A DNA stretch of 64,000 nt from Takakia lepidozioides (taxonomy: Eukaryota; Streptophyta; Takakiopsida; Takakiales; Takakiaceae). The translations under genes and the position numbers were made by a program. Under the pieces are notes generated by a model that saw nothing but the letters and a program-made list of their open reading frames with translations, made no database searches and was not told the origin of the DNA. Positions 1 to 11,690 of the stretch are shown piece by piece (positions within the stretch are counted from its first letter, which is position 1; every line of letters begins with the position of its first letter). The stretch lies in assembly GCA_030704615.1 (NCBI GenBank), contig CM060732.1, forward strand, positions 74,815,053-74,879,052. Direction: 5' to 3'.

Positions 1-370
1 TGTGCAGAGTGAACGTGAGATGGAGAGAATGTGTATTATGAGAGAACGTGAGATGGTGAGAATGTGTATCATCTCAGAATAGTTCTTGTTTTGTCTTGAC
101 TACCATTTGCTTGTATAAACAAAGAAGCTTCAGTCCTTTCGACTAAGATCTTTTATGCCAAAGAGACTGTAGGTTGGGCTTAATCAATAGGATTAAGCAG
201 CCTATAGGGATATGGATTCATACGACGTTCATGGTTTAGCTATCCTTAAAACGATTACTTCGTAATCGTTTCTGAAAGCATACCGTCGGACAACCTCTGT
301 TGCATGTCTTAGGAAATGGGCAGTAGTGTTGATAGCCTGTTTTGTCTAAGTCATAAATCAGCGGTTAACA
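1..370 (+). mobile_element. Probable 3' part of a 5' LTR (gypsy-like retroelement)
   Basis: This stretch has no credible gene and ends in ...TTAACA. A primer-binding-like sequence and then an open reading frame follow at once, which is the layout of an LTR end. A roughly 30-bp unit (AACGTGAGATGG...) occurs twice near the left edge. No second copy of this LTR was found in the window, so assignment rests on position only. The left end lies outside the window. Confidence 0.4.
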
Positions 371-390
371 TTTGGCGACCATATTGGGGA
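371..390 (+). other. Primer-binding-site-like sequence
   Basis: The sequence TTTGGCGACCATATTGGGGA directly follows the putative LTR end. It resembles the TTTGGCGCCGTTGCCGGGGA-type junction known after LTRs of Tat/Ogre-like Ty3 elements, where tRNA-Arg primes minus-strand synthesis. Several positions differ from that form, so this is an inference from resemblance and place. Confidence 0.35.
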
Positions 391-529
391 CTAACGGTAT
401 GTTGAGTTCAAGTGAACTCAAGGAAGGATGGTTACTCAGTGATTTCTTGAAATCACAAAAGAACGAGTCAACGGAAGCAGAGGAATGGAAAGCATTCCTG
501 AAAAAATTTCATGGCTTACCAATAGCAAT
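372..529 (+). pseudogene. Retroelement ORF, 5' half, split by the CACTA insertion
   Basis: An open frame starts just after the PBS-like site and runs to the CACTA insertion point. Removing the CACTA element and one copy of the AAT duplication brings this frame in phase with the ORF at 13073-13336, which stays open to a TAG. The two halves therefore look like one roughly 140-codon reading frame, probably the first ORF or leader ORF of an LTR retroelement. The protein has no domain I recognise. No ATG lies near the start; the frame is simply open from about 372. Confidence 0.5.
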
Positions 530-1240
530 CACTACAACAGATGAGCGTTTTTATGACTTCACATATGACTATTTTTTTAGTCTTATATGCGTTCATGACT
601 ACATCACTCTGTAGTGAAAAAAGCCCTGTCATAGCGACTAGTCTTTAGGACTGTGTTTTGCAAGTCATATCCATGACTGCTTGCGTGGCACCTGGAGTCC
701 TGCTGCAGAGAGGGTTGCAGTCACAACTATATGACTAATATATGACTACATTGTCTGTTGAGTGCTGCCTACATGGAGAGGCTTCAGCGGGACACGTGCG
801 CCACTGCACAAGCGACACGTCATGCATTCGTCAGGGGATGACTATATGTCTGCAAAGTGATGCCTACATGGAGTGGCGACGGATGGACACGTGCGCCACT
901 GCGAATTTGACATGTCACGACTTCTTGCCATGATCATATGACTACATGTCTGCACAGTGATGCCTACATGGAGAGGCGCTAGCGAGACACGTGAACTATG
1001 GCAGATTTCACACGTGGTGACTACATGACTCGCTCATATGACTACAGGGATGTTTACATGGAGAGATATTAGCGGGACACCTGTTGCACTTGAGATGTGA
1101 CATGTGGCACACAGACAAAATATATGACTAGCATATATGACTACGAATCTTTACACGTGGTGAAAATATGGATAAAGAATGTCGTGTCATATACTGCTAC
1201 GTGTTCTGGTTTGAGCAAGAGTGATGCCACGTGTCATCAA
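530..1240 (+). repeat. Left TIR and subterminal repeat array of the CACTA element
   Basis: After the terminal inverted repeat, the motif ATGACTAC recurs many times. From about 735 to 1110 it sits in a tandem unit of about 95-100 bp present four times. Each unit carries ATGACTACAT, then TGCCTACATGGAGAGGC (starting near 759, 862, 961 and 1049), then GGACACGTGCGCCACTGC or a variant. Such subterminal repeats in En/Spm are binding sites for TNPA-type proteins. No gene is seen here. Confidence 0.75.
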
Positions 1241-1720
1241 GATTGTTTTCCTAAATAGTTTCTATATTTAATGTTCATATTTTAATTTTTAATGTTCATA
1301 TTTTAAATTTTTAGTTTTCATTTAATATTTAAAAGAACAGGGAGATTGCAGCCTTGGATTTTTTTTTAATGGTATTTTTTAATATTATTATTTAAAATGA
1401 AAGTGAATTAAATGATTTAAAATCTTCATTACATGGTGAAATTCCAACATGAAAACAGAATGGATCCCTCCTGCATACTATCAACCACAAGGAGAATGAA
1501 AATAGTCAAGTACAGGCAATACAAGCCCTATAAATCACATTACAAAAATCCAAATGAGACCAATATCCCAATGGACACCTCAAAAGCCACAAGGTCAAAA
1601 AATCCATGCCTCAAAAGGCCCAGCCAAAAACAAGTAAGCCCACACATGGGCTGAATTGTTGTAGCTAGTATGTTTTAGTGCTATTAGAATCAAGAACTCT
1701 GTTAAACAGTGCAATACTGA
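1241..1720. other. AT-rich non-coding stretch inside the CACTA element
   Basis: The region is rich in TTTAATATTTAAA-like runs, followed by mixed sequence with only a short, unconvincing open frame. It separates the subterminal repeats from the 3' end of the minus-strand accessory gene and may contain that gene's 3' UTR. Nothing else is seen. Confidence 0.4.
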
Positions 1721-4700
1721 CTATCCCTTCCGCAGCTCCATAAGTTTCAGTAACTTTAGACTCCAAAGTGTTGTCTGGCCAACCACCTGCCCCAACTCGG
1801 TCTGTTTCCTAACACCATTCACATATGGTAGAGGGGTGTTACTGACACATGCCTCTTTGATGTACACACAGGCATAATCAAGGGGCACAGCAGGGTACCT
1901 GTAACCCACCACAGCACCTTGAAGAGCAACAATCAGCCCTACTCCACATTTCTTGCGTTTGGAGTTCACATCCAACAACCGAACCTCGTCACCCACCCTG
2001 AACTGTGATCCCAACTCCACACAAAAAAGAACACGATGTGAAAACCCATGACATACACACGATTAGGACACTCAACATTTGCGAGTTAAAGAGAGCCCCA
2101 AGGTTGGAAAAAATATAACAGACAAGACAACGGCCTGGACTTACTCCATTTGCAGTCTCCAGTGGTGGTGAGACCTCTTTTGGGGGGCTACTCGCCGGCT
2201 CGACACTCTTGCCCCTCGTCTGTACCGGCTTGTCGACAATATCACCTTTTTGTCACAAGTTCCTGTGTCACAGACCAGAGATCAACCAGGAAAGCAATGA
2301 GCAAACAGGAATAGTGAATAGAAACAAAATCCAAGTATGAATCAAACAAAAAAAACCAACATGAAAAGCTGCAAAGAAAACCTAGCATTAATCAAGCAAC
2401 CGAGGAGAAGCATCCAGGAAAGCAATGCAATGAATGAACCCACAAAAATGTAGCCTCTGGAGCACTGTCAGAATGTTTGTACCTTCACAGTAGCAGTGTT
2501 GTATGGTTGTTGTCCGAAAACAGGCTGAGACTCCAAAAACTTGGGAATACTGGCAGCTTTCGATGCCTTCCACAAGAAAGGCCACAACACCTCTGTTAGA
2601 TACTCATCAGTTGGTGAATCTGGTTGCACCTTCCATGGCTCTGGAAAAATCCCACTGAAGGGAGGATTGTTTGCCGCCTTTCTTGGTGTGTCATCAACAA
2701 GAACAATGTCCTCATAAGTCCATTCTGGCCAGTCTGCCCACACTGTAGACAAGTTCTTGAAATATAATGGCTTTGAATCAGACCCCTTACGGCATGGGAG
2801 GACTGGATCCTCGTCACAGTGAAGGGCATCCCACTGGAAAACCAGGTTAGTGTGGGCTGCAAAAATATAGTCCACCATTGGGAAGAAGTTGCGAGCTTGG
2901 CAACAAGACCACACCGCCACTCAAAGTGTTCAAAACACTTTTGCAAAAAGTCATAACAGCGTGGTCTCAAAACTACCATCTTCTTGCCACACATCTTCCC
3001 CACAAAACCTTTGGGAAGGGATGCAGGCCCATTAGCAGAATGAAAAGATTCACAACAGACCATTTAAGTCCAGAATTAGTAAATGCTTCCTCGTTGGTCC
3101 AGGAAGTAAACTGACATTTGGCTTCAACATGTGAGCAAGAGAAATTAAAGCAACCTGCTTGTTTGTTTTGTCCCCGTCTGCATCTTCCTCCCCATCTAAA
3201 CTCCCACATACCTGCATACCAGAATCCGGTGTGCCCGGCGGCCGCTGTCACCATTGCCCCTGGACTGCTACTGCCTTTGTACGTGGCAAGGGCTGAATTT
3301 CCACGTGTACCTCACAGCTGGCCTTCCCTGTATCCTGCTGCTGCTCGGTCAAATTCAAAAGATCATCAGTGACAGGAAGACATAAGGGCTTAGAGTGAGC
3401 ACCAGTTACCGTCTGAAATTGGGATTCCAAACATTTTGATACTGTCACAGCAGACGTATCCATCGTAGATGTCACTGGTCCTGCGCCTGGTAGATTAATC
3501 CCCAATCTCGTCACAATGGCTTTCTGGTACTCAATCATACTCTGCATCTGTAATTTTAATTCTGCCATGTCACGTCCTTGTGATTCCACCAGTTTGTCCA
3601 AGCCATCCATCCTGCCAACTACTGTAGAATATGCGAGACTTCCCTCCTGCCAATCCATGAAAACTTGCCCAAGTATGAATCAAACCCAAAAAACCTAGCA
3701 TGAACAACCATTGGAAAGAAAACCCAGGCCAAAAGCCGTGAAAAAAACCCTAGCAACCTATGATGCAGCAACCACTCTAGCAAACGTGGAAAACACACTT
3801 ACCGCCTGTCACTCCAGCTGACAACCGTGACACTGAACCCTCTTGAATTTCATATAATGTAGGAGGGCACCCTGATAGTGTTTCCTACAAATTAATCCAT
3901 GCCACAAACAAACCCATGCCACAAGTCAGTAAGCAATGTGAGGGCTGACTATATACACATAGCAATTCAATGAGGAACAAAAATACAGAGTCGTGATGAT
4001 GCCACTTACCAAGCGTGCTTCCACCATTGCCTTCCCACCACGGCCAGTCTTGGTAGGATTCAGAATTGCACCATTTGCCTTCTTCATGTTGCCCGACACT
4101 TTGTGGAACACCTCTGTCTGCCAGTAACTTACAAGCTTGTTCCATACCTCGTCAGATACAGTAATGGGTTTCCCCTTACCACCCAACCACGCAGTGTGTG
4201 CTTCATAACGCTGGCTCTTCATTATTCTGCCAATTGTTTGTTTTAGTGGAAGTCTTTTAACTCGTGCGGCGTATATGAAAATAGCTTAGCCAGGTGATCT
4301 CTGATTTCGTATACAACTTCATCAGGTTGGTTGTTGATGGCAAGGGAACAATCTAGCTTGCGATAAGCCTGTCCTTTAAGGGCAGCGTGCCATACATTCC
4401 GGGTCTGACCATACGGGGCTCCTTTGAGGTTCGTCAAAATCACCGTGGGAGGAAGACCTGCAGCTATTCTCTCTTCCTTGACCTTGGCAGCTTCAATTTT
4501 GGCTGAGCTATTAGCCCTCCTTAAAGCATTGGTTCTATCATTCTTTGAAACGGCACCCTCCCCTCCTTCAGAGACCTCCGTGCGCTCAGGAGAATTCAAA
4601 GCAGGATCCTGCCAAGTAGGGACTGGTGGCCATGGTTGTTGGCCAGAAGGCCGAGGACCATACTGGCCATACTGTCCATAAGCAGGAGGATATTCCGGTG

Positions 4701-5840
4701 GCCTGCCACCCCATAGCTATTAGGGGGTGGCAAATATGGTGGAGGAGGATACTGGCCATACTGCCATATGGAGGAGCACCATATTGACCCTGACCATACT
4801 GAGTGCCAGACTGTGGGTACTGAGGCATACCATAATAAGGTGGGGGTACTGGTGGCACAGAACCCACAACGGGAGAGTTAGGGCCACCTCCTGCGTTCTT
4901 GTGGGCGCCATCTCCATTGCTAGCAGCAGGGATCGTGGATCCAGTGCTTGTGCTTGCCCTGAAAAGAAATTCCCCCAGTACAATGTGGGTGATTACACAT
5001 ACATATAGGCAGCAAGCAGCAAATCCTTGAATTCAGGCAAAACAAACTGGAAGCACATATCATTTGTAAAGACAAGATTACCCAAAACTCAGTATGATCT
5101 TGGGCAGTAAATCTCCCAAATTTGATTGGCCCCAATGATGTCCTCCCAGTACTTTTGAGCCCTCTTAGGTATGGGGTGTTCCTGAAATCCATAGCAAAGA
5201 ATTCAAATGGACAAACCTGATGGGTCCATGAGAAGTATCCCTCCAGTTTTTACTGATATTCTGGTGCATAAGTAACCCAAGTATCTCTATAAGTAGCCAT
5301 TGTAGCTTAGTACCAGGACGTTGGTTTCATGGGGCAAAGAATTTGAACACACCTGAAGTCTACATTGGCCTGACATCATGCCTTTGGCACTTCAACTTGT
5401 CTAGTGGAAATCATGTGATTGTGCCTTGGTTGACCCCTGCATTGTCCAACTTCCCTGTCTTGACAGACATACCCTATCTCTTCGTGATTTACCAAAAACA
5501 TACATAATTAGAATCATGGTCATTGTGAAGAACTATAACTCACAGACGGAGAAGGTTTCGTAGTGTAGATGATGGGCGTTTTTGTCCTGCGACATGAGCA
5601 TGGGCATGTTCTCCTCGGCTTGCGTGGCATCCGCCGACGACGCACTCGCCTCGCACTGGCGTGGGAGGAGTGGATCGTCCTCATCGTCCTCAGAAGAGCC
5701 CTCATGCAAAATCGTAGTCTGTTCATCGTCTTCAGTCTGGCACTTTGCCTTGCAGGACCTTGATCCCTACATTTTTCCTTCGGAGGCGTGGCTTGCGAGG
5801 GCGATTCGCTCCCGCAAGCCTGCACAAACACCTCCATGAC
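1721..5840 (-). pseudogene. CACTA accessory gene (TNPA/Transposase_24-like), frameshifted
   Basis: The parts read on the minus strand, 5' to 3'. An acidic N-terminal exon lies at about 5840-5530 with an RQSARLK motif. A Pro/Gly/Tyr/Gln-rich linker follows (4980-4600). A region resembling Transposase_24 (Ptta/En/Spm) proteins spans about 4600-4010, with W-x-K-L-V-x-Y-W and later a HTGG-like PTKTGRGG. A short exon lies at 3884-3803, a coiled-coil-like exon at 3658-3410, and a last exon at 2020-1721 resembles the DUF8039-type domain of CACTA accessory proteins. The frame shifts near 5710, 4770, 4705 and 4262. The frame on either side of each shift is plausible, so these look like indels and not introns. 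In En/Spm the TNPA product binds subterminal repeats; here the gene is probably inactive. Exon limits are approximate. Confidence 0.6.
2468..3085 (-). pseudogene. Captured FCP1/NIF-like HAD phosphatase fragment
   Basis: Read on the minus strand, the fragment opens with KHLLILDLNGLL near 3085, the plant-type version of the HAD nucleophile motif. It continues with a 'GKKMVVLRPRCYDFL' segment, an 'AVWSCC' segment equivalent to the family's 'IWSS', then 'FQWDALHC', 'KPLYFKNLSTVW', 'DIVLVDDTPRKAANNPP' (the conserved DDSPYKA region) and an ending like 'FGQ'. This is the order found in FCP1-homology/NIF phosphatases. Two frameshifts are needed, one right after GLL and one near 2920. The fragment lies between exons of the CACTA accessory gene on the same strand, so it looks like a transduplicated host gene piece. 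Activity is unlikely; the nucleophile motif also has Asn at the usual second Asp, as in plant relatives. Confidence 0.72.
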
Positions 5841-6395
5841 CTCCTCTCAACAATCACAAACAAATGTAAGCATACATACCCTAATACTCTTAAGCCTACG
5901 CTGAACCACAGCCGCACCCTACCAGGACGTAATGCCTGCCCACGAATGACGGCGACATCTCCCGCCTAATGACACACCCTCCTCAAACCTAATCGTCACT
6001 CACTGCATGTTGTTTGCCTCTCTGTTTGTACAAGTCGCAGCTACTCGCCCCCATTTGTGCTATGAAGCTTATGATCGCTGTAGGAAGGTTAGAGGATAAG
6101 GCAAATCGCAAGTTTAGTGGGTGGGTATCCAAAGTCAGGAACTAAACTCACCCATCTATCGACTGCTTGAACGTTGCTTCCACCTCCTTTATGGCAGCAA
6201 TCCGGCGCTCTCGGAACTTCTCGTACTCAGTGAGAGGGACTGTCACTTCGAAGACCTTCCGCTTCACCATGGACACTCAGAAACGATACTTATAGTATAC
6301 TATAGATATAGAAATAGCACATTGGCAGCTGGTGCAAAACTAGAGACAATGCACTGTGCGTAGCATGCAAAGAGGGAAGGGGTGACGTTCAAAGC
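5841..6395. promoter_or_regulatory. Intergenic region between divergent CACTA genes
   Basis: The accessory gene is read leftward from about 5840 and the tnp2 gene rightward from 6396, so promoters of both should lie here. A possible TATA-like stretch (ATAGTATACTATAGATATAG) occurs at 6291-6310, upstream of the tnp2 start. No conserved element beyond that is visible. Confidence 0.35.
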
Positions 6396-9300
6396 ATGTA
6401 CAGTGCAGGTGGCGAACGGATGCGTAGGCGTAGAATAGATGACCGTCTATGGCGAATGGAAGAAGCTTATGCCACAAGGAATGGGCATACAAAAATGCTA
6501 TGCAACTGCGATGAGTGTCATGGAGGAAAAGTACTCTTGTTGGAAACAGTGAGGAATCATTACATGATACACGGGAGGGATCCTCTTCTCCAACGCTGTT
6601 CTCTTCCGGTAAGATCGCCACTTTCCCTTCAGCACTTTAGTTTGAATTTTGAATGCAACGATCCTCTTCTCCACATGTCGACATTTCGTTGGGTGATTGT
6701 AGTCAAGAAGTCATAAGATACAGACGTGAGTATGACTACGCCACTTCCGTTATCACTTTAATTAATGCACATGTCGTGTTTTCATTGGTCATGTGTAGTC
6801 ATGTAGTCATATATGTTCATAATATGAACAAGTGTCACATCGTTGTTGGTCCACTCACAAGATGACTATTGGGATGCAGGGATGTGAATATTCAGATGAT
6901 GAAGACGAAGGCCCTGCGGCACAGCGGGAGCCCAATGTCACAGAGAACGCAGATGAGAGTGGTGGATTGGAGGTAGAAATGCAGCGTGCATTGCAGGAAG
7001 CGTTTCTCTTTGCAGATGCAAACAGAGAGGACCCCATTCATGGTGGAACCGATCACACATTTGCCGATCATGACGATGATCTCGACGATTCCGGAGACAA
7101 TGAATTTGATGAGAATGCTCACCTGCACGTTGATCCCGAGTATGATAAACTCTTCCGAGCGTCGCAATGTCCACTTTTTGAAGGGTGCTCCATCAGCCGG
7201 CTGCAAGCAACTTTGACGTTGCTGAACGCATGCACTACCCACAAGTGCACCAATGCATTTGTGGATGAGCTTCTGGGATTGTTGCGTAAGAGTTTTTTGC
7301 CTAAAGAGAATTCATTGCCGAAAACTCACTATGAAGCAAAAACCATGATTGCCAAGATGGGATTGCAGTACACGATGATTCATGCCTGTGAGCGTGGTTG
7401 TGTACTCTTCCGTGGGGAGTATGAGAATGTAGACATTTGCCCAGTGTGCCGCAGTTCCCGTTACATTCCAGGTCGTGGAAGTGTGCCCAAGAAAGTATTG
7501 CGACACTTCCCTGTCATTCCAAGGTTGAAACGTATGTACCGATGTAAATCGATCGCTAACCTCATGACATGGCACGACAGACATAAGAGCCAGGATGGGT
7601 TGGTTCGACATCCAGCTGATAGCAAAGCATGGAGACACATTGACACCACATTTGCGGATTTTGCTGCAGAGCCACGATCTCTGCGATTTGGATTGGCCTT
7701 AGACGGTGTAAATCCCTACGGAGCTCAATCCACAAGTTGGAGCACATGGCCCGTTCTCTTGGTCAATTACAATCTGCCTCCGTGGTTAATGACCAAAAAG
7801 TTCTTTGTCATGTTAGCGCTACTGATTCCTGGTAAGGAGTCTGTTACCTCGGACAACGTAGATGTTTACCTGATGCCCCTAGTGGAAGAGCTATTGGAAC
7901 TATGGAGAGGGATTGCAGCTCATGATGTTTCCCGTCCTCGTGGTCAACGCGAATTCACACTGAGGGCAGTGTTGATGTGGTCAATCCATGACTACCCTGC
8001 ATATGGCTTGCTCTCAGGTCAAGTGACGAAAGGTTATGCTGGTTGTCCAGCTTGTGGACCCGGGGTGACTTCACAGCAGTTACACACATGTGGAAAAATT
8101 GTTTTCCTAGGCCACCGAAGATTTTTGGCCCGCAATCATCCATATAGAAGGTCAAGAATGTTCAATGGCGCTACTGAGCATGGAACTCCTCCAAAAACGC
8201 AGACTGGAACACAAATCAAGGACCTTGCAACAGCTCGCACTGCATGGGTGGAAAACGGAGGGACGCCAGATAGCAGGACAGACCCAGCAAAAACTCATGG
8301 AGTTAAGCGATTGTCAATTTTATATGTCTTACCTTATTGGGAGGTAATTCCTTCATGGCCTTTAAATTGGCTGTGTACATTTTTGCGTTTTCTGTTTAAA
8401 TTGTGATGAGTAAATGCTCAATTGCTTATGTGTTCATTTTGTAGGGTCTCCTCATCCGCCACACGTTTGACGCAATGCATTGCGAGAAGAACTTGGCTGA
8501 AAATATTATTAAAACTATCTTTGGTGAGAAAGACACATTGAAAGTTCGCCGTGATTTGGAGCTACTTGGGATGCGCCCGGAATTGTGGCTACAACGTGAT
8601 CCTGACAGAGCAGATACGTTAATTATGCCTCCTGCCCCTTATGTCCTCACTGAGGCTGAGTTACAAGTCTTTCTGGAGATTGTGCAGAACTTGAAAGTGC
8701 CAACAGGCTACGCATCAGCTTTCAAAAAGCATGTGGTGAAGAAGAAGTTGTCAGGCATGAAATCACATGACTATCATGTGCTCATGCAGCAAATTATACC
8801 GCTTGCTATCCGTGGGCTCATGCCAAGTGGTCCTCGAAGGGCCATTTTGCGAGTATGTCGTGTATTTAAGAAGTTGTGTGCAAAAGTGGTGAATCCTGTA
8901 GAGTATGAGGAATTGAGAACTGAAGCAGTTCTCACTCTGTGTCTTATAGAGAAGGAGTTCCCACCATCATTTTTTGATGTGATGACACATCTGGTTGTTC
9001 ACCTAGTGGATGAGTTGTACTTATGCGGGCCCGTAGCATCTCGTTGGATGTACCCCATGGAGCGGGCAATGAAAGATATGAAGGGCTACGTAAGAAACAT
9101 GGCAAGGCCCGAGGGGAGCATGGCAGAAGGATACCAATTTGAAGAAGCATTGGGTTTTTGCACAGAGTATATGGCAGGATTTGATGGAAGTGTACGAAGG
9201 GTGTGGGATGCAGATGAGGCAGAATCTGTGGAACGTGAAGTTGTGGAAGGAAGTTCTAAAGCCCGAAAATTGAATGACCTGTGTGATATTGTACATGAGT

Positions 9301-10426
9301 ACATCATTCAGAACCATCCTCGTCTATCAGTCATGTTGGGGTAAGAAATCTACTTCATTGACATTCAGATTTCCAAGTTTTAGTCATTTATCATTAGTTG
9401 GCATATGGCGTCTTTTCAAATCTCCCACGCCACCTCTGTCAATCTCCTGGCTGACCCTCGGATTGTGACAGGATATATGAAGCAGAGTCCACACGGATAG
9501 AAGCCAGACGACGCTTGTTTCGTGAGGAGCAAGGGCTGGAAGGCATGAGCAATCCCACGGCAATTCAGTACCCTCCTGATTTGCATCCTTGTCCTCCATT
9601 TGCTGTTTGGCTCCCTCAAGGTGTACGGGATCATCTCTCAATTCAATCAGATGGGCTTGATCCTACAACACGTGAGGAATTACTGGATCTTTCAAGGCCT
9701 CCATCATTTACTGCCCTGTCATTCAAGAGTATGACAGCGTATGGTAACCATTACAGGGTTACATCCCCCGGCATGAACACAACAAGTATGGTGTCTTTTG
9801 ATTGTGGAGTCTCATCTGTTTTCCAGCACCAGCCCATTACCAACAATTCAGGCAATGACATGGAGGAACCTACAAGATATGTGGGTCTTATAAGGGAGAT
9901 TTTGCAAATTGACTATGGCCAAACACAGCCTATAGTGTTTTTGTGTTCGTGGGTACGGGCGAGTCGCGTGGGTCGTCAACCTATGTCAATGAAGCAGGAT
10001 GATGCTGGCTTCACACTTGTCAATTTTAACCGTATGCTTCCACCTTCTGAGCAACCTTTTGTGTTTCCTGGCCAGGTTGATCAAGTGTTTTTTTCTGATT
10101 GTGTGAAGGAGCCGGGGTGGAAAGTCGTCCTGGAGAAGAGCCCCCGAGCACGTAGAGTGGTCTGCGACATATCAATTGATAATGATGATGTGGCGGAAGT
10201 GGAAGGATTGTTAGCCCCACAAAGACTAGAGGAGACTGTGGTTACTGATGGCCCAACATGCAGCCGAGCGGTACCGGTTACTCCAGAGCAGGTGGCCTCC
10301 TTGTACCTCCGAGCACCCCGTATACGTGGTGATGATGTTCAGCCAACCCTTGGAGAAGATGAAGTCTGTGATGAAGACAGTGATACATGTAGTGACCCAG
10401 ACATAGATGAGGATGATGAAGATTAG
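6396..10426 (+). CDS. CACTA transposase, tnp2/TNPD type, four exons
   Basis: The model joins 6396-6608, 6880-8343, 8445-9340 and 9472-10426, all with GT-AG introns in matching phase: 1,175 codons plus stop with no internal stop. Exon 1 has the cysteine-rich N-terminus of the family (CNCDEC near residues 36-41, then HGRDP). Exon 2 starts with an acidic stretch and carries the Transposase_21 (tnp2) core, including FGLALDGVNPYG near residue 340 with a candidate catalytic Asp and a W-P-V-L-L-V-N-YNLPPW block. Exon 3 carries the DUF4218-like region (MHCEKNLAENI, then RWMYPMERAM-KGYVRN). Exon 4 carries a DUF4216-like region (YGNHYRV, then FVFPGQVDQVFF) and an acidic tail. The product would cut and join CACTA termini in the nucleus. 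The full frame suggests a recently active element. The start is the first ATG upstream of the Cys cluster. Confidence 0.88.
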
Positions 10427-10784
10427 ATATGCGCGATTTGTGCACTCCAGTTATAGACCATGCATGATAGTTTAAGGTGGTAACACTCCCTTCGCATTCC
10501 CATTAAGATATCATGCTTGGACACTGGATTTTATGATCAATTATGGAGTGCTTTCCTTTCAGCACCCTTTATTCATTTGTTGTTGCAATTGGCTTTGGAC
10601 CAACCCGTGCTGGTACCATTGCCATGGGTTCTGCCTGCAATGTTTTCTTGCCATGGATTCGGCACACGCCACGAAAGGCCATCCAGACCATCCTCTGGAA
10701 ATGCTCCAATGTTGTTTCAAACATCTCCACATTGCAATGGATACAACACTGACATTAGATGAGTGAAAGTGAGACTAGACCTCC

Positions 10785-10945
10785 AGCCAGCCGGCTTTCC
10801 CACATCAAATTGAAGGGGATCTGTAGATTATAGATAACGGCTGTTGCCTTCTCAATGTCTTTTCCAATGACCTCTGCAATGAACTGGGGTATAAGATCCT
10901 TCAAATCACAAGTTTGAGCATCACGCACAAGCCACTTACGGGGAT
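10785..10945 (-). pseudogene. Captured ribosomal protein S3a (eS1) fragment, copy 1
   Basis: On the minus strand the frame reads AQTCDLKDLIPQFI, then EVIGKDIEKATAVIYNLQ. This matches the conserved eS1/RPS3A segment around 'SCDLKELV-KFIPE-IG-EIEKAT-IYPLQ'. Downstream it reads into a FDVGK stretch, but the intervening codons are lost, so the copy is truncated. It is an exon-sized piece of a host ribosomal protein gene inside the transposon tail. Identification is from memory of the family's conserved motif. Confidence 0.65.
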
Positions 10946-11535
10946 AGAGTTTCCAATGCGAACCATTGGTCTTTTATTGATAGCATTGTTGTAAAATACA
11001 TGGACCAACATGGTCAATTTCGGGAATGACATATAGTACGCTTTCATGTACTATGTAAGCATGCAACTATGTACCAGTGACGTGGCTTGTTCGCCACTTA
11101 ACCTGTTTGCCCATTCAGCCAGCTCCACATTGTCATGGATTTTGCATGCTGGATTGTGAGGCCATCCACACCGTCCTCTGGAAATGCTATCATGGGGTTT
11201 CAGCTATGTCCACATTTCCCTGGATTATGCCTGCACGAAGCAAGGCCAACTGCATTCAGCACCCTCCACTTTATTATAGTATTGCAGCAACATTCAAAGC
11301 ACTTCAATTTGTATCCATCGAAAACATCTAGGCTGGAAAAAGACATTGTTGCAGCAGAACTTAGGAAAGTACTTCTCCCCTTCCACTACACACGTGAAAT
11401 GAAAGAAGCCAACCAACAGCATACCAGCCAAGAAAATATGAAACCAGCCAAGAAAAGAGCCAATATATGCAGTGAAGGTCGACACTAAATGAAACTTATC
11501 CAACACTTACATTAGAGGAGGGAAGCTAAGTCTTA

Positions 11536-11690
11536 CCTCCATAAGCTTGCCCACATCAAATTTGGGAGCTTTCAGAATTTCTCCTTTCCGGTTGAATGAA
11601 CTTGGCTACAAGATCCTTCAAATCGCAAGTTTGAGCTTCACACACAATGAACTTGCAGGGATTGAGCTTCCAATGCGAACCAGGAGTCTT
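11536..11690 (-). pseudogene. Captured ribosomal protein S3a (eS1) fragment, copy 2
   Basis: The minus strand carries the same AQTCDLKDL-KFI block as copy 1 (about 11648-11600). Its continuation differs: an ILKAPKFDVGKLMEV segment (about 11577-11533, another frame) is the next conserved stretch of eS1. It ends at a GT-A-AGA donor-like site, as an exon would. The two fragments retain different parts of the same exons, which points to capture followed by duplication and separate decay. Confidence 0.65.

Noticed and set aside
5569-5839. Plus-strand genes opposite the accessory gene's first exon
   Set aside because: They mirror the acidic minus-strand exon and have the skewed composition of a shadow frame.
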